Source: Bacillus sp. UNC438CL73TsuS30 (lineage in GTDB: Bacteria; Bacillota; Bacilli; Bacillales; Cytobacillaceae). From it: DNA of 64,000 bases. A program made the position numbers and the translations under genes. Positions within the stretch are counted from its first letter, which is position 1; every line of letters starts with the position of its first letter. This document shows, piece after piece, positions 51,717 through 60,477 of this stretch. The stretch covers positions 1-64,000 of the forward strand of contig NZ_AXVA01000013.1 of the NCBI RefSeq assembly GCF_000482325.1. The letters run 5' to 3'. Under the pieces are notes generated by a model. That model saw only the letters and a program-made list of their open reading frames with translations, was not told the DNA's origin and did no database searches.

Positions 51717-51890
51717 GGTGCATCAATAAAGCCCACAACATTTTTGTGAGGATTATAGAGAATACAAGTCTGTTCCAAAGAAGTGTGGGAACTCAATTGG
51801 GCAATGAATCCACTTTTCTTTTCCCTTTTAACAGTAATTTCATATAGCAAGGTTTGAAAAAGTGTGTGCGATACTTTAGGTTGATTGTCC

Positions 51891-52023
51891 CCTGTTGATT
51901 GGAGTGGAGGGCACTCGACTCCTGCGGGATAGAGAGGGCACTGGAGACCCCACAGGCGCAAGCGCCGAGGAGGCTCCAGGACCTCCCCGCGGAAAGCGAG
52001 TGACCGGAGCGGAAATCAACAGG
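51891..52023. repeat. REP/MITE-like GC-rich palindromic element (133 bp)
   Basis: The element is bounded by perfect 10-bp inverted repeats CCTGTTGATT and AATCAACAGG. It contains GC-rich inner hairpins (GACTCCTGCGGG, GGCGCAAGCGCC, CCCCGCGG) that contrast with the AT-rich surroundings. Elements with CTCCTGCGGGA and GGCGCAAGCGCCGAGGAGGC are widespread in Bacillus genomes, to my recollection. The rest of the gap 51613-52097 shows no convincing gene; one open frame there is formed by the repeats. Confidence 0.78.
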
Positions 52024-52097
52024 CCCTTTTGCAGGGACAATCTGTAAATTGGTATTTAGATTTGCAATCTAAGCAAGGTCTCCATGCATTTTTTCGT

Positions 52098-53060
52098 TTA
52101 TAAAAAGGAATTTTTTAGAGCAAGCATGAGTTCCAGTTGACTTAATTTCTTGAAATACCAATCTGTTAGGTGAATTGAATGTTTATGACTGACTGGTCCA
52201 TGGAGCCATATTGGGGATACACGTTGGTGTTTATTCCAATCCTCATAGGTATGTTGATGATGTTTGATAACAGGAAAAGATGCTCTTAGTATGGGTGTTT
52301 TTCTTACAATCTTCGTTTTAAAGTACTGTTCATAATCATACCTTGAACCTGTATGAGGTGTACGATTGGCAAATTCAAAAAAATAAGGAAATAAACGTGG
52401 ATGAAAAAGAATATTTGCAAGCCGTTTCCCCAAATGAATTCTTTTTGAAACCGATCGGAATCCACTCACACAGGACCCATATACTTCTCCCCCACAGGTC
52501 GGAAACAATACACAACTGAAATGAAGCCAATCTTGAAAAGTGAAAATCATCGAACGAAACACTTTCTTCTTATAAATTGGATGCTCAATAATTGGTTGTT
52601 GAATGACATTTTGTTCATTAATAATTAAAGCCGTCATCATTCTGAACTTATCTTTTTCATTCCAATAGTGAACCCATTCTTTTTGAATAAATGAAGAAAC
52701 ATTGAAATATGGAAGTAAATGAAACATCGGACGGTCTAATCTCGTCGAATATTGATAGAGCAACAGCTGGGGGAAAACATCGTGGAAAATTAACCAATTA
52801 GCCCGCTCATAGGTTAGGAAAAGCTGCTTTCTTATTTTCGGCTCCAATAAATGCGGGAATATAGATCCTTCAAGGTCACACATATTCCATCCCCCATTCC
52901 TTGAAACCATATGGGCAAGAAAGGACCAAATAATATCAGGATTTTTCTTGAAATACCGAAAATAGGCATTTGTTCTTGAAATATTATCGAGATTTTTCTT
53001 TTCCGTTTCAGTTATTATTTGACGGATAATCTCCTGTTCCTGTATTGTAAAATGATTCAT
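52098..53060 (-). CDS. yppC: YppC, DUF2515 family protein
   Basis: The 320-residue protein contains NTNAYxRYxxxNPDIIWSFLAHMVSRN-like sequence (SRTNAYFRYFKKNPDIIW), the hallmark of DUF2515, and many aromatic residues. The function is unknown. It is divergent from recU, as in B. subtilis. The start ATG follows AAGGGAAGAG. Confidence 0.9.
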   Translation of the reverse strand: MNHFTIQEQEIIRQIITETEKKNLDNISRTNAYFRYFKKNPDIIWSFLAHMVSRNGGWNMCDLEGSIFPHLLEPKIRKQLFLTYERANWLIFHDVFPQLLLYQYSTRLDRPMFHLLPYFNVSSFIQKEWVHYWNEKDKFRMMTALIINEQNVIQQPIIEHPIYKKKVFRSMIFTFQDWLHFSCVLFPTCGGEVYGSCVSGFRSVSKRIHLGKRLANILFHPRLFPYFFEFANRTPHTGSRYDYEQYFKTKIVRKTPILRASFPVIKHHQHTYEDWNKHQRVSPIWLHGPVSHKHSIHLTDWYFKKLSQLELMLALKNSFL

Positions 53061-53180
53061 TATTCTCTTCCCTTGTTAAAATAAAAGTTGTAATGATTAG
53101 AATACGGAACTTGCAAATTTTTATGCACTCAACTCGGCTTTGATTTGTTATGATAAATAATAGTTTGAGAGGTGCAAAAT

Positions 53181-53795
53181 ATGAGTGTGAATTATCCAAA
53201 CGGAAAACAGTATATTCCTAATGCAGCAGCAAACACCACAATTGCTAATAAGAAAAAAAATGAATCTTACAGTAATCGTGGAATGACTCTTGAAGAAGAC
53301 TTAAATATAACAAATGAATTTTACAGAGAAAAAAAAATTGCGGTTGTACATAAAAAACCTACACCTGTTCAAATTGTTCAGGTAGATTACCCGATGCGAA
53401 GTGCAGCTGTAATAAAGGAAGCTTATTTCAAGCAAGCCTCTACTACAGATTATAACGGGGTATATAAAGGTAAATATATTGATTTTGAAGCAAAAGAAAC
53501 ACAGAATTCTAGTTCATTTCCCTTAAAGAATTTCCATGAGCACCAAATCCGACATATGGAAGAAGTACTGCTTCAGGGAGGAATATGTTTTGTCATTTTA
53601 AGATTTACAAAACAGGAACAGGTTTATTTGCTTGAAGCGAAAAACTTATTACAATTTTGGGATAGAATGAAAACAGGAGGAAGAAAATCAATTACCAAGG
53701 AGGAAATTGAACAACTTGGGTATTATATTCCGCTTGGATTCCAAGCAAGAATTGACTATATTGGAATAATAGATACGCTTTATCAATTGTCTTAA
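53181..53795 (+). CDS. recU: Holliday junction resolvase RecU
   Basis: The protein has about 204 residues and begins [11 protein letters not shown]; it has the RecU nuclease core [20 protein letters not shown] with the acidic and lysine residues that bind magnesium. It resolves Holliday junctions after RuvAB branch migration. ATG at 53181 follows GAGAGGTG. It is followed after 37 bp by ponA, as in B. subtilis where the two are co-transcribed. Confidence 0.96.
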   Translation: MSVNYPNGKQYIPNAAANTTIANKKKNESYSNRGMTLEEDLNITNEFYREKKIAVVHKKPTPVQIVQVDYPMRSAAVIKEAYFKQASTTDYNGVYKGKYIDFEAKETQNSSSFPLKNFHEHQIRHMEEVLLQGGICFVILRFTKQEQVYLLEAKNLLQFWDRMKTGGRKSITKEEIEQLGYYIPLGFQARIDYIGIIDTLYQLS

Positions 53796-53832
53796 ATAAC
53801 CTTGAGTGAAGTTGGAAAGGATGGACTTTAAA

Positions 53833-56529
53833 ATGGCTGATCAATATCAATCAAGAGAGGAGCGCCGAAAACAGCAGCAAGCAAAGGGCAACCCAAAAAC
53901 AAAAACAAAAACAAACAAAAAACCTAAAGGGATTATAAAAAAAATATTTTTAACCCTTGTCGCCCTTGGAATTGTCGTGATTTTGGCCGGGGTTGGAACT
54001 TTTGCCTACATGGTGAAAGACGCTCCAAAACTTGATCCAAAGGTTTTAAAAGATCCCATTTCATCGAAGATTTTAGATATGAATGGCCACCTGCTGACTG
54101 AAGTCGGCGCTGTTAACAGGGAATATGTCGACTATAAGGATATACCAAAGCTTTTGGAGAATGCCGTCCTGGCTACGGAGGATTATCGCTTTTATAAGCA
54201 CCATGGAATTGATCCTATCCGTCTTGGCGGTGCTGTGCTGGCTAATATTAAGCATGGATTTGGGGCTGAAGGTGGAAGTACCATTACCCAGCAGGTAATT
54301 AAAAATTCATTTTTAACACCTGAAAAAACAATAAAAAGAAAAGTAGAAGAAGCGTGGCTTTCCTATCAGCTAGAACAGAAATATACAAAACACCAAATTT
54401 TTGAAATGTATGTCAATAAGGTAAATATGTCAGAAGGCAGCTACGGGATGGCAACGGCTGCTGAAACTTATTACGGAAAGAAACTAAAGGATTTGACATT
54501 GCCTGAAGCTGCCTTGCTAGCGGGAATGCCACAAAGTCCTAATAATTACAATCCATTTACAAATCCTGACTTGGCAGAAAAAAGACGTAATATCGTATTA
54601 TCCTTAATGCATCAACACGGTTTTATTTCAAAGCAAACGATGGAAGAAGCCATGAAAGTTCCGATTAAAAAAGGATTAGTAAAAGAAGACAAGCGCAAGA
54701 TTGATGAAAAACCTTTCGATTCTTTTGTTGATGCGGTAATTGATGAAGTGAAACAGCAAGGAGATTTTGATATTTTCTCCGATGGTTTAACTATTTATAC
54801 AACAGTGGATCCAAAGGCACAAAAATATGTTTATAAAATGCTGAACACTCAGGATGTTATTAACTATCCTGATAAAAAATTCCAAGCTGGTGTTTCACTT
54901 CTTGATACGAAAACTGGAGCGATCCGGGCAATCGGGGGCGGTCGAAACCAGCAAGTAAAACGCGGTTTCAATTATGCAATTGATACGAGACGCCAGCCGG
55001 GTTCAACCATCAAGCCTGTCTTGGATTACGGCCCTGCCATTGAATATTTAAAATGGGGAACATATCAGACGATTGATGATAAACCGGTAAAATATTCAAC
55101 TGGCCAAACCTTTGGAAACTGGGATGGTCGCTACATGGGGAGAATGACCATTCGAACTGCATTGCAATTATCTAGAAATACCCCAGCTGTTCAAACCTTA
55201 CAGCAGGTAGGATTGGATCGTGCCAAAAAGTTTGCTAATAATTTAGGGATTCCTTTGAAAGAAATTTATGAATCCTATGCAATCGGTGGATTAAGGGACG
55301 GTGTATCTCCTCTTCAAATGGCCGGTGCATATAGTGCTTTTGGCAATAATGGTTTATATACAAAACCATATGCAGTGATAAAAATTAAACTACGTGATGG
55401 AACTGTCATTAACACCACACCAGAAACACAAGTTGTGATGAAAGATTACACAGCCTTTATGATTACCGATATGCTTAAAAGTGTCCTCCAATATCCGGGT
55501 ACAGGGACGAGGGCTAACGTCCCAGGTCTTCATATTGCAGGGAAGACAGGAACAACTAATTATACGGATGAGGAAAGAGCCCAATGGAATATCCCGAGCA
55601 GCTCTTATATTCCGGATGCCTGGTTCTCCGGTTATACACCAAATTACACAGCATCGATTTGGACCGGATATAAAGACAGGTCCACCCCAATTGCACCTGG
55701 GGAGGGTCAAAAAATTGCTCAAGATATGTTTAGGAATTTGATTTCCTATGTATCTGAAGGGAAACAAACATCCGATTTCCCTGTTCCAAATAGTGTTCAA
55801 AGGGTAAGAATTGAAAAAGGCTCAATGCCGCCGGTACTTGCGAGTCAATATACACCATCCAATTTAGTCATTACAGAATATGCTGTTAAAGGGAACGCAC
55901 CTAGCAGGGTATCAACTAGATATGATAAATTGAATGCACCTGGAAGTGCATCTGTAAAATACGACGAGAAAAATAATCAGCTTGTTCTTAAATGGAGCTA
56001 TAAAAATAAATCATCAGCAAATATTCAATTCGCTATCTCTGTCGATAATGGTTCTGGACAAACAAGTTTAACAACGGGCAAAAAGTCAATTACAATTCCA
56101 AATGTTACACCAGGAGCAACTTATAAATTTACCATTGTTGCAACCGACGGTAGCCGGAAGAGTGATTCGGCTGCTGCAAGCTTCACCGTACCAAAAGCAC
56201 CTGAAGAAACACCCCCTGGAAATGAAAACAATGGTGATAACGGCACTGAGAACGGCACACCATCTGATACGAATCCAGGACAGGATACCGGTCAGGACCA
56301 GGGCAACGGTACTGGCACTGGTACTGGTACTGGCACTGATACTGGTACTGATACTGGCACTGATACTGGCACTGGCACAGACACTGAACAAGGACAGGGT
56401 CAAAATCAGGGTACTGGGACCGAACAAGGAAATGAACAAGGTAATAAGGATCAAGGAACTGGTGACACTAATACCGGCACAACAGACGACGGTACCAATA
56501 CGCAAGACACTGAACAGCCCGGTACCTAA
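53833..56529 (+). CDS. ponA: Penicillin-binding protein 1A/1B (class A PBP)
   Basis: The protein has about 898 residues: a cytoplasmic basic tail, one membrane span (about 42-65) and a GT51 glycosyltransferase domain (ATEDYRFYKHHGID; EGGSTITQQVIKNSFL). The transpeptidase domain has the serine motif PGSTIKP, then SRN and KTGTTN. A fibronectin-like domain (about 700-790) follows, and the protein ends in a Gly-Thr-Asp/Gln/Asn-rich tail. It polymerises and cross-links peptidoglycan. ATG at 53833 encodes MADQYQSREERR, matching PonA starts; upstream in-frame starts overlap AAAGG. The long tail is likely disordered at the cell surface. Confidence 0.96.
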   Translation: MADQYQSREERRKQQQAKGNPKTKTKTNKKPKGIIKKIFLTLVALGIVVILAGVGTFAYMVKDAPKLDPKVLKDPISSKILDMNGHLLTEVGAVNREYVDYKDIPKLLENAVLATEDYRFYKHHGIDPIRLGGAVLANIKHGFGAEGGSTITQQVIKNSFLTPEKTIKRKVEEAWLSYQLEQKYTKHQIFEMYVNKVNMSEGSYGMATAAETYYGKKLKDLTLPEAALLAGMPQSPNNYNPFTNPDLAEKRRNIVLSLMHQHGFISKQTMEEAMKVPIKKGLVKEDKRKIDEKPFDSFVDAVIDEVKQQGDFDIFSDGLTIYTTVDPKAQKYVYKMLNTQDVINYPDKKFQAGVSLLDTKTGAIRAIGGGRNQQVKRGFNYAIDTRRQPGSTIKPVLDYGPAIEYLKWGTYQTIDDKPVKYSTGQTFGNWDGRYMGRMTIRTALQLSRNTPAVQTLQQVGLDRAKKFANNLGIPLKEIYESYAIGGLRDGVSPLQMAGAYSAFGNNGLYTKPYAVIKIKLRDGTVINTTPETQVVMKDYTAFMITDMLKSVLQYPGTGTRANVPGLHIAGKTGTTNYTDEERAQWNIPSSSYIPDAWFSGYTPNYTASIWTGYKDRSTPIAPGEGQKIAQDMFRNLISYVSEGKQTSDFPVPNSVQRVRIEKGSMPPVLASQYTPSNLVITEYAVKGNAPSRVSTRYDKLNAPGSASVKYDEKNNQLVLKWSYKNKSSANIQFAISVDNGSGQTSLTTGKKSITIPNVTPGATYKFTIVATDGSRKSDSAAASFTVPKAPEETPPGNENNGDNGTENGTPSDTNPGQDTGQDQGNGTGTGTGTGTDTGTDTGTDTGTGTDTEQGQGQNQGTGTEQGNEQGNKDQGTGDTNTGTTDDGTNTQDTEQPGT
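56311..56378 (+). repeat. Hexanucleotide tandem repeat in the ponA tail
   Basis: Units ACTGGY and ACTGAT repeat about eleven times in frame, encoding alternating Thr-Gly and Thr-Asp. Small unit size makes copy-number change by slippage likely, always in frame. Confidence 0.85.
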
Positions 56530-56540
56530 TAAGTCCACGA

Positions 56541-56575
56541 AAAAAGCGTCTAGCCCTTTGGCTTTGACGCTTTTT
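56541..56575. terminator. Terminator between ponA and ypoC
   Basis: AAAAAGCGTC and GACGCTTTTT form a stem 11 bp after the ponA stop, overlapping the last codons of convergent ypoC. Confidence 0.8.
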
Positions 56576-56942
56576 CTTTAATATTCTTTTTAACAAACTG
56601 TTTTTCTTGTTCAAGAAAAAGTTCAGAAAGCTGACGATAGGAATGAAAAAGGTTGGGTCTTTTGAGGATAAAGCCAATCCTCTCACCAATGTTAACAGGT
56701 CTGTATGGTAATGAATCAAGTGGCAGTGGTTCTTTATCAACCACTTGCAATTCATTCGACCAAAATAAGAATTTAAGAAATAAGTTAATCCCTTTTTTCA
56801 TTCCCAGATTCGTATTCTCTTGATCACGATTGCGATAAAATTTTTCAAGATCTGTTTTGATCTGTCCCCATTCCAAAAGAAGACTTGGGATTACTTCGGA
56901 AGGGTTCTCCCAAGGTTTTTCAGTATCAACTCGATTTTCCAT
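56550..56942 (-). CDS. ypoC: YpoC-like protein
   Basis: The 130-residue soluble, helical protein contains LLLEWGQIKTDLEKFYRNRD and FWSNELQVVDKEPLPLDSL. It has no known function. Its ATG overlaps the nth stop by one base (TAATG), so it is translationally coupled to nth, in the same order as B. subtilis dnaD-nth-ypoC. The longer frame's 24 extra residues lie within nth and are discarded. Confidence 0.88.
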   Translation of the reverse strand: MENRVDTEKPWENPSEVIPSLLLEWGQIKTDLEKFYRNRDQENTNLGMKKGINLFLKFLFWSNELQVVDKEPLPLDSLPYRPVNIGERIGFILKRPNLFHSYRQLSELFLEQEKQFVKKNIKEKASKPKG

Positions 56943-57598
56943 TAGGAAACATCCTTTGCCTTCATCCGCTTCTTTCCTTCCCTGCATAGCTCTAATAAAG
57001 GACAAGAAGGACATTGCGGGTTTTGTGCCTTACAATGGTATCTTCCAAAGAAAATCAGGCGATGATGGGTTACTGACCATTCCTCGGCTGGTATTTTCCT
57101 CATTAGCGTCTTTTCCACCTCAAGAACAGAATCTTTCCAGCGGCAAATGCCTAACCGTTTACTCACTCTTTCGACATGGGTATCAACGGCAATAGCCGGT
57201 ATATTATACGCAACAGAAACCACGACATTTGCAGTTTTTCTTCCAACTCCAGGGAGCTTTGTGAGTTCATCACGATTCATTGGAATTTCTCCATTATACT
57301 CTTCTAGTACCATTCGGCACAGGCTCTGAATATTTTTAGCTTTGTTGCGATACAGACCAATCGAACGGATATCCTTTTGAAGCTCTTCAAGCGAAACGCT
57401 TAAATAGTCTTCAGGTGTTTTGTACTTTTGAAATAAGGTTTTCGTTACTTTATTGACGAGTGCGTCTGTACATTGGGCTGATAAAGAAACTGCGATGATT
57501 AATTCAAAGGGATTAGAATGATTTAATTCACAATGTGCGTCAGGAAACATCTCGCCCATTTTATCAAGACAAAAGCGAATTTGTGTATTATTCAACAA
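56942..57598 (-). CDS. nth: Endonuclease III (DNA glycosylase/AP lyase)
   Basis: The 218-residue protein has the helix-hairpin-helix LPGVGRKTANVVVS with the catalytic lysine, the catalytic Asp in VDTHVERVSKRLG and the Fe-S loop C-x6-C-x2-C-x5-C (CKAQNPQCPSCPLLELC). It removes oxidised pyrimidines and cuts the abasic site. TTG start after TAGGTG. It is downstream of dnaD. Confidence 0.97.
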   Translation of the reverse strand: MLNNTQIRFCLDKMGEMFPDAHCELNHSNPFELIIAVSLSAQCTDALVNKVTKTLFQKYKTPEDYLSVSLEELQKDIRSIGLYRNKAKNIQSLCRMVLEEYNGEIPMNRDELTKLPGVGRKTANVVVSVAYNIPAIAVDTHVERVSKRLGICRWKDSVLEVEKTLMRKIPAEEWSVTHHRLIFFGRYHCKAQNPQCPSCPLLELCREGKKRMKAKDVS

Positions 57599-57620
57599 AA
57601 CTGTTCACCTACCAAACTTA

Positions 57621-57651
57621 AAATAAAAATAAACGAGAGAATCACCTCTCG
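57621..57651 (-). terminator. Hairpin between dnaD and nth
   Basis: CGAGAG and CTCTCG arms are followed on the minus strand by TTTATTTTTATTTT. It may partly attenuate transcription from dnaD into nth. Confidence 0.7.
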
Positions 57652-57663
57652 CCAGCTGAGATT

Positions 57664-58368
57664 TTATTGTTCGAGCCAATTGTAGAAAGGAACGGTTGGG
57701 GGTTGTTCCGAATCTTCCTGGCTTGTTTTTCTATTTTGCTGTTGTTTATTTCGAAATTTTCGACCATGGTTTTTTGCTTGTTCGATTGTTTTAATTCCGT
57801 TCTTTTTCCATTCAAATAAAATTCGATCAATATAACGAAAATTCAATTTACCAGACATTACTGCTTCGCGTAATGCAGCTTTAATAATAATGGGGTCATG
57901 ATGATCATCATCCATCCACATCGCCAATGACTCGCATTCAAATGGGGATAAGGGACGCCCGAATTCTTTTTCAAAACATGTATAAAGATCTGTTTCTTCA
58001 GATTTTTTATTTTCCTCATCAATGCGTTTATTTTTCATCAAGAATTGTTCAACCAATTTCTCAAGTAAAGGAATCACAGAATACCTTTCATACCGAATCC
58101 CATCCTGTGAATATTCATCATTGATTTCAATACATCCCTTTTGGATGAGTCTTCGCAGCATTTCGTTGCATTCCGCTATGGAAACTGTCATACGGGAGGA
58201 GAGTTCTTCAGGGGTTGGAAATTGATTTCCTTTTTCGATAAAAGTCATAATATTTAATAAAAGAACAAGTTCGTATTCGTTTAAATTTAAATTTCGATAC
58301 TCTGAAAATAAAATAGCCGGGACAGTAATATTACCTTCCTGAAGCCATGAAACAATCGTTGATTTCAT
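57664..58368 (-). CDS. dnaD: DNA replication initiation protein DnaD
   Basis: The 234-residue protein has an N-terminal winged-helix oligomerisation domain (NEYELVLLLNIMTFIEKGNQ) and the C-terminal DnaD/DnaB domain (FGRPLSPFECESLAMWMDD ... IIKAALREAVMSGKLNFRYI). It helps load the replicative helicase at oriC and during restart. ATG follows GGGAGGTGTTT. Confidence 0.95.
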   Translation of the reverse strand: MKSTIVSWLQEGNITVPAILFSEYRNLNLNEYELVLLLNIMTFIEKGNQFPTPEELSSRMTVSIAECNEMLRRLIQKGCIEINDEYSQDGIRYERYSVIPLLEKLVEQFLMKNKRIDEENKKSEETDLYTCFEKEFGRPLSPFECESLAMWMDDDHHDPIIIKAALREAVMSGKLNFRYIDRILFEWKKNGIKTIEQAKNHGRKFRNKQQQNRKTSQEDSEQPPTVPFYNWLEQ

Positions 58369-58460
58369 ATATTAAACACCTCCCGTTAAGTATAACATGA
58401 ACAAGCCATGGTAGTAAGAAGTATTAGAAATCCAACATTGGTAAAGAAAACTATAAGTAA

Positions 58461-58486
58461 AAAAAGTCTGCATTAGCAGACTTTTT
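58461..58486 (-). terminator. aspB terminator
   Basis: AAAAAGTCTGC and GCAGACTTTTT form a perfect stem with an ATTA loop, 13 bp beyond the aspB stop. Confidence 0.85.
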
Positions 58487-58498
58487 CATCAATAAAGA

Positions 58499-59689
58499 CT
58501 ATCCCTGACGCTTTGACTCCACAAATTGACGCATTCTAGCAACTGCTTTTTCTAATAAATCCAAAGATGTCGCATAGGAAAGACGAATATTATCTGGAGT
58601 TCCAAAACCAGAGCCTGGAATAACGGCAACTTTTGCTTCTTCGAGTAATGCAGATGCAAAGTCATCCACATTATTAAATCCAGTAAGCTTTGCCGCCTCT
58701 TTCACATTTGGATACAGATAAAAGGCTCCTTGTGGCTTTACACACGAAAAACCTGGAATAGAAACTAATTGATCATAAATAATTTCTAATCGCTGTTCAA
58801 AGGCTTGACGCATTTCCTCGACAGGCGCCTGCGTGCCGTTATAAGCCGCAATAGCCGCATATTGTGCAGTTGTTGTTGGATTCGATGTACTGTGACTTGC
58901 TAGGTTTGTCATTGCTTGGATAATTCGACTGTTACCGGCAGCATAACCAATTCTCCAACCAGTCATGGAATGGGATTTGGAAACACCATTGATAATAATA
59001 GTCTGAGCTTTCAGTTCAGGTGAAATTTGAGCAATTGAAATATGTTTATGATCACCGTACACAAGCTTTTCATAAATTTCATCTGAAACCACTAGGATGT
59101 CCCTTTCGAGGCATACCTTTCCTAATTCCTGAAGCTCATCCGCTGTGTAAAGGACACCTGTAGGATTGCTTGGTGAATTAATGATAACGGCTTTAGTCTT
59201 ATCTGTAATGGCACCAGCTAACTGCTCCGGAGTAATTTTAAATTGGTTTTCTTCTTTACCCTCAATATAAACCGGTACCCCACCTGCAAGCTTAACCTGT
59301 TCAGGATAGCTGACCCAGTAAGGAGTTGGAATAATTACCTCGTCCCCATCATTTAACAGAACTTGGAAAAGGGTGTATAAAACATGTTTAGCACCATTTC
59401 CAACAATGATTTCATTTGCCTTATAGGAAATTCCTTGGTCCTTTTCAAATTTTTCAATAATCGCTTTCTTAAGTGCAGGTAAACCCGCTGAAGGAGTATA
59501 TTTTGTATGACCAGCCTGCATCGACTCTGTTGCTGCATCTAAAATGTGCTGTGGTGTATTAAAATCAGGCTCACCAGCACCTAATCCAATAACATCCTCA
59601 CCTTGTTCTTTTAATTCTTTTGCTTTTGCTGTAATCGCTAATGTTGATGAAGGCGTTAGCGCCAACACCCGATTTGCAAGATTTACCAA
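58499..59689 (-). CDS. aspB: Pyridoxal phosphate aspartate aminotransferase
   Basis: The protein has about 396 residues and is a class I aminotransferase. The PLP lysine is in NGVSKSHSMTGWRIGYAAG, with INSPSNPTGVLY and DEIYEKLVYGD as cofactor contacts and the substrate arginine in NIRLSYAT. It interconverts aspartate and oxaloacetate. TTG at 59689 lies eight bases after GGAGG; an ATG at 59704 is also open but overlaps that site. It is downstream of ypmB, as in B. subtilis. Confidence 0.93.
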   Translation of the reverse strand: MVNLANRVLALTPSSTLAITAKAKELKEQGEDVIGLGAGEPDFNTPQHILDAATESMQAGHTKYTPSAGLPALKKAIIEKFEKDQGISYKANEIIVGNGAKHVLYTLFQVLLNDGDEVIIPTPYWVSYPEQVKLAGGVPVYIEGKEENQFKITPEQLAGAITDKTKAVIINSPSNPTGVLYTADELQELGKVCLERDILVVSDEIYEKLVYGDHKHISIAQISPELKAQTIIINGVSKSHSMTGWRIGYAAGNSRIIQAMTNLASHSTSNPTTTAQYAAIAAYNGTQAPVEEMRQAFEQRLEIIYDQLVSIPGFSCVKPQGAFYLYPNVKEAAKLTGFNNVDDFASALLEEAKVAVIPGSGFGTPDNIRLSYATSLDLLEKAVARMRQFVESKRQG

Positions 59690-59716
59690 CTTCTTCTCCT
59701 CCATTCTCCAACTATA

Positions 59717-60190
59717 CTAAAAGTTTTCAATTTTTTTTAGCCATTCGCCTGTTTCAAAGTGAATGTAATAATAATTTATTAAATTATTTTTTGAACGGTA
59801 ATAAATTTCCCATAAAGGGATGTTTTTCTCCATTCCTAAGCGAACAGAAATAATCTTTTCAGGATTTTTTTCTTGTAAAAGCTTCTTTATTGCCTGTTCT
59901 TTTGTAAGACCTGCATTCGCATTTCTTACGATAATCTGTTTCGTCTTTTCAGGAATCCAAACGATAATTTTTTGACCGTTTTTGGCTTTTCCTTCAATGA
60001 CATTAACCGTATCGATTCCATGATAGACATGAAAGTCATCCACCTCTTTAATGGCAACTTTTTTCTCAGCAAGAGCAACGGCTTTTTTTTCTGCAGTATT
60101 AAGTGGTTCTTGGGCTTTTACATAAACCTTAACCAAAATCCCTGTAAAAACTAATATAATTACTACGAGACTTACAATCCATTTTTTCAC
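59717..60190 (-). CDS. ypmB: YpmB, membrane-anchored PepSY-like protein (DUF5590)
   Basis: The 157-residue protein has an N-terminal membrane anchor (WIVSLVVIILVFTGILVKVYV) and two PepSY-like repeats (AEKKAVALAEKKVAIKEVDD; LTKEQAIKKLLQEKNPEKII). It should face outside. The function is unknown; PepSY domains often inhibit or regulate proteases or the cell wall. GTG start after GTGAAGTG. It follows ypmA by 12 bp. Confidence 0.88.
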   Translation of the reverse strand: MKKWIVSLVVIILVFTGILVKVYVKAQEPLNTAEKKAVALAEKKVAIKEVDDFHVYHGIDTVNVIEGKAKNGQKIIVWIPEKTKQIIVRNANAGLTKEQAIKKLLQEKNPEKIISVRLGMEKNIPLWEIYYRSKNNLINYYYIHFETGEWLKKIENF

Positions 60191-60202
60191 GTTATCACTT
60201 CA

Positions 60203-60373
60203 CTATGTACGATAAATGGTAAAAATCGCTTTATTTTTATCTTCTTGATCTAGGGCAAGTCCAAACATGAGGTCTTTTTCCTTTAGTGTGCGATTCAGAG
60301 CATCCACTATTTTATATAAATCAGGACCATGCTGGATTTTAACCGTTGATAAGACTTCAATTTTACTCTCCAT
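60203..60373 (-). CDS. ypmA: YpmA, small DUF4264-like protein
   Basis: The 56-residue protein reads MESKIEVLSTVKIQHGPDLY at its start and ends IFTIYRT. It matches the position and size of YpmA between dinG and ypmB in B. subtilis. ATG follows GGAGGCAGG. The function is unknown. Confidence 0.85.
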   Translation of the reverse strand: MESKIEVLSTVKIQHGPDLYKIVDALNRTLKEKDLMFGLALDQEDKNKAIFTIYRT

Positions 60374-60477
60374 ATCCTGCCTCCTTTATTGCCAAATCGG
60401 AAAACTCCTCAACTATTATAACAGGTGTGCACGGTTTCGTGTTTTAATTTACCCAATATTAGATTAATTTTTTGCCT

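Noticed and set aside
51653..51961. Minus-strand open frame of 102 codons between sspM and yppC
   Set aside because: It runs through both REP-like elements and its ends are translated repeat sequence. It has no ribosome binding site and no recognisable protein family.
56086..56581. Long open frames on both strands inside the ponA tail
   Set aside because: They come from the low-complexity repeat, which is free of stops in several frames. The ponA frame with known domains explains the region.
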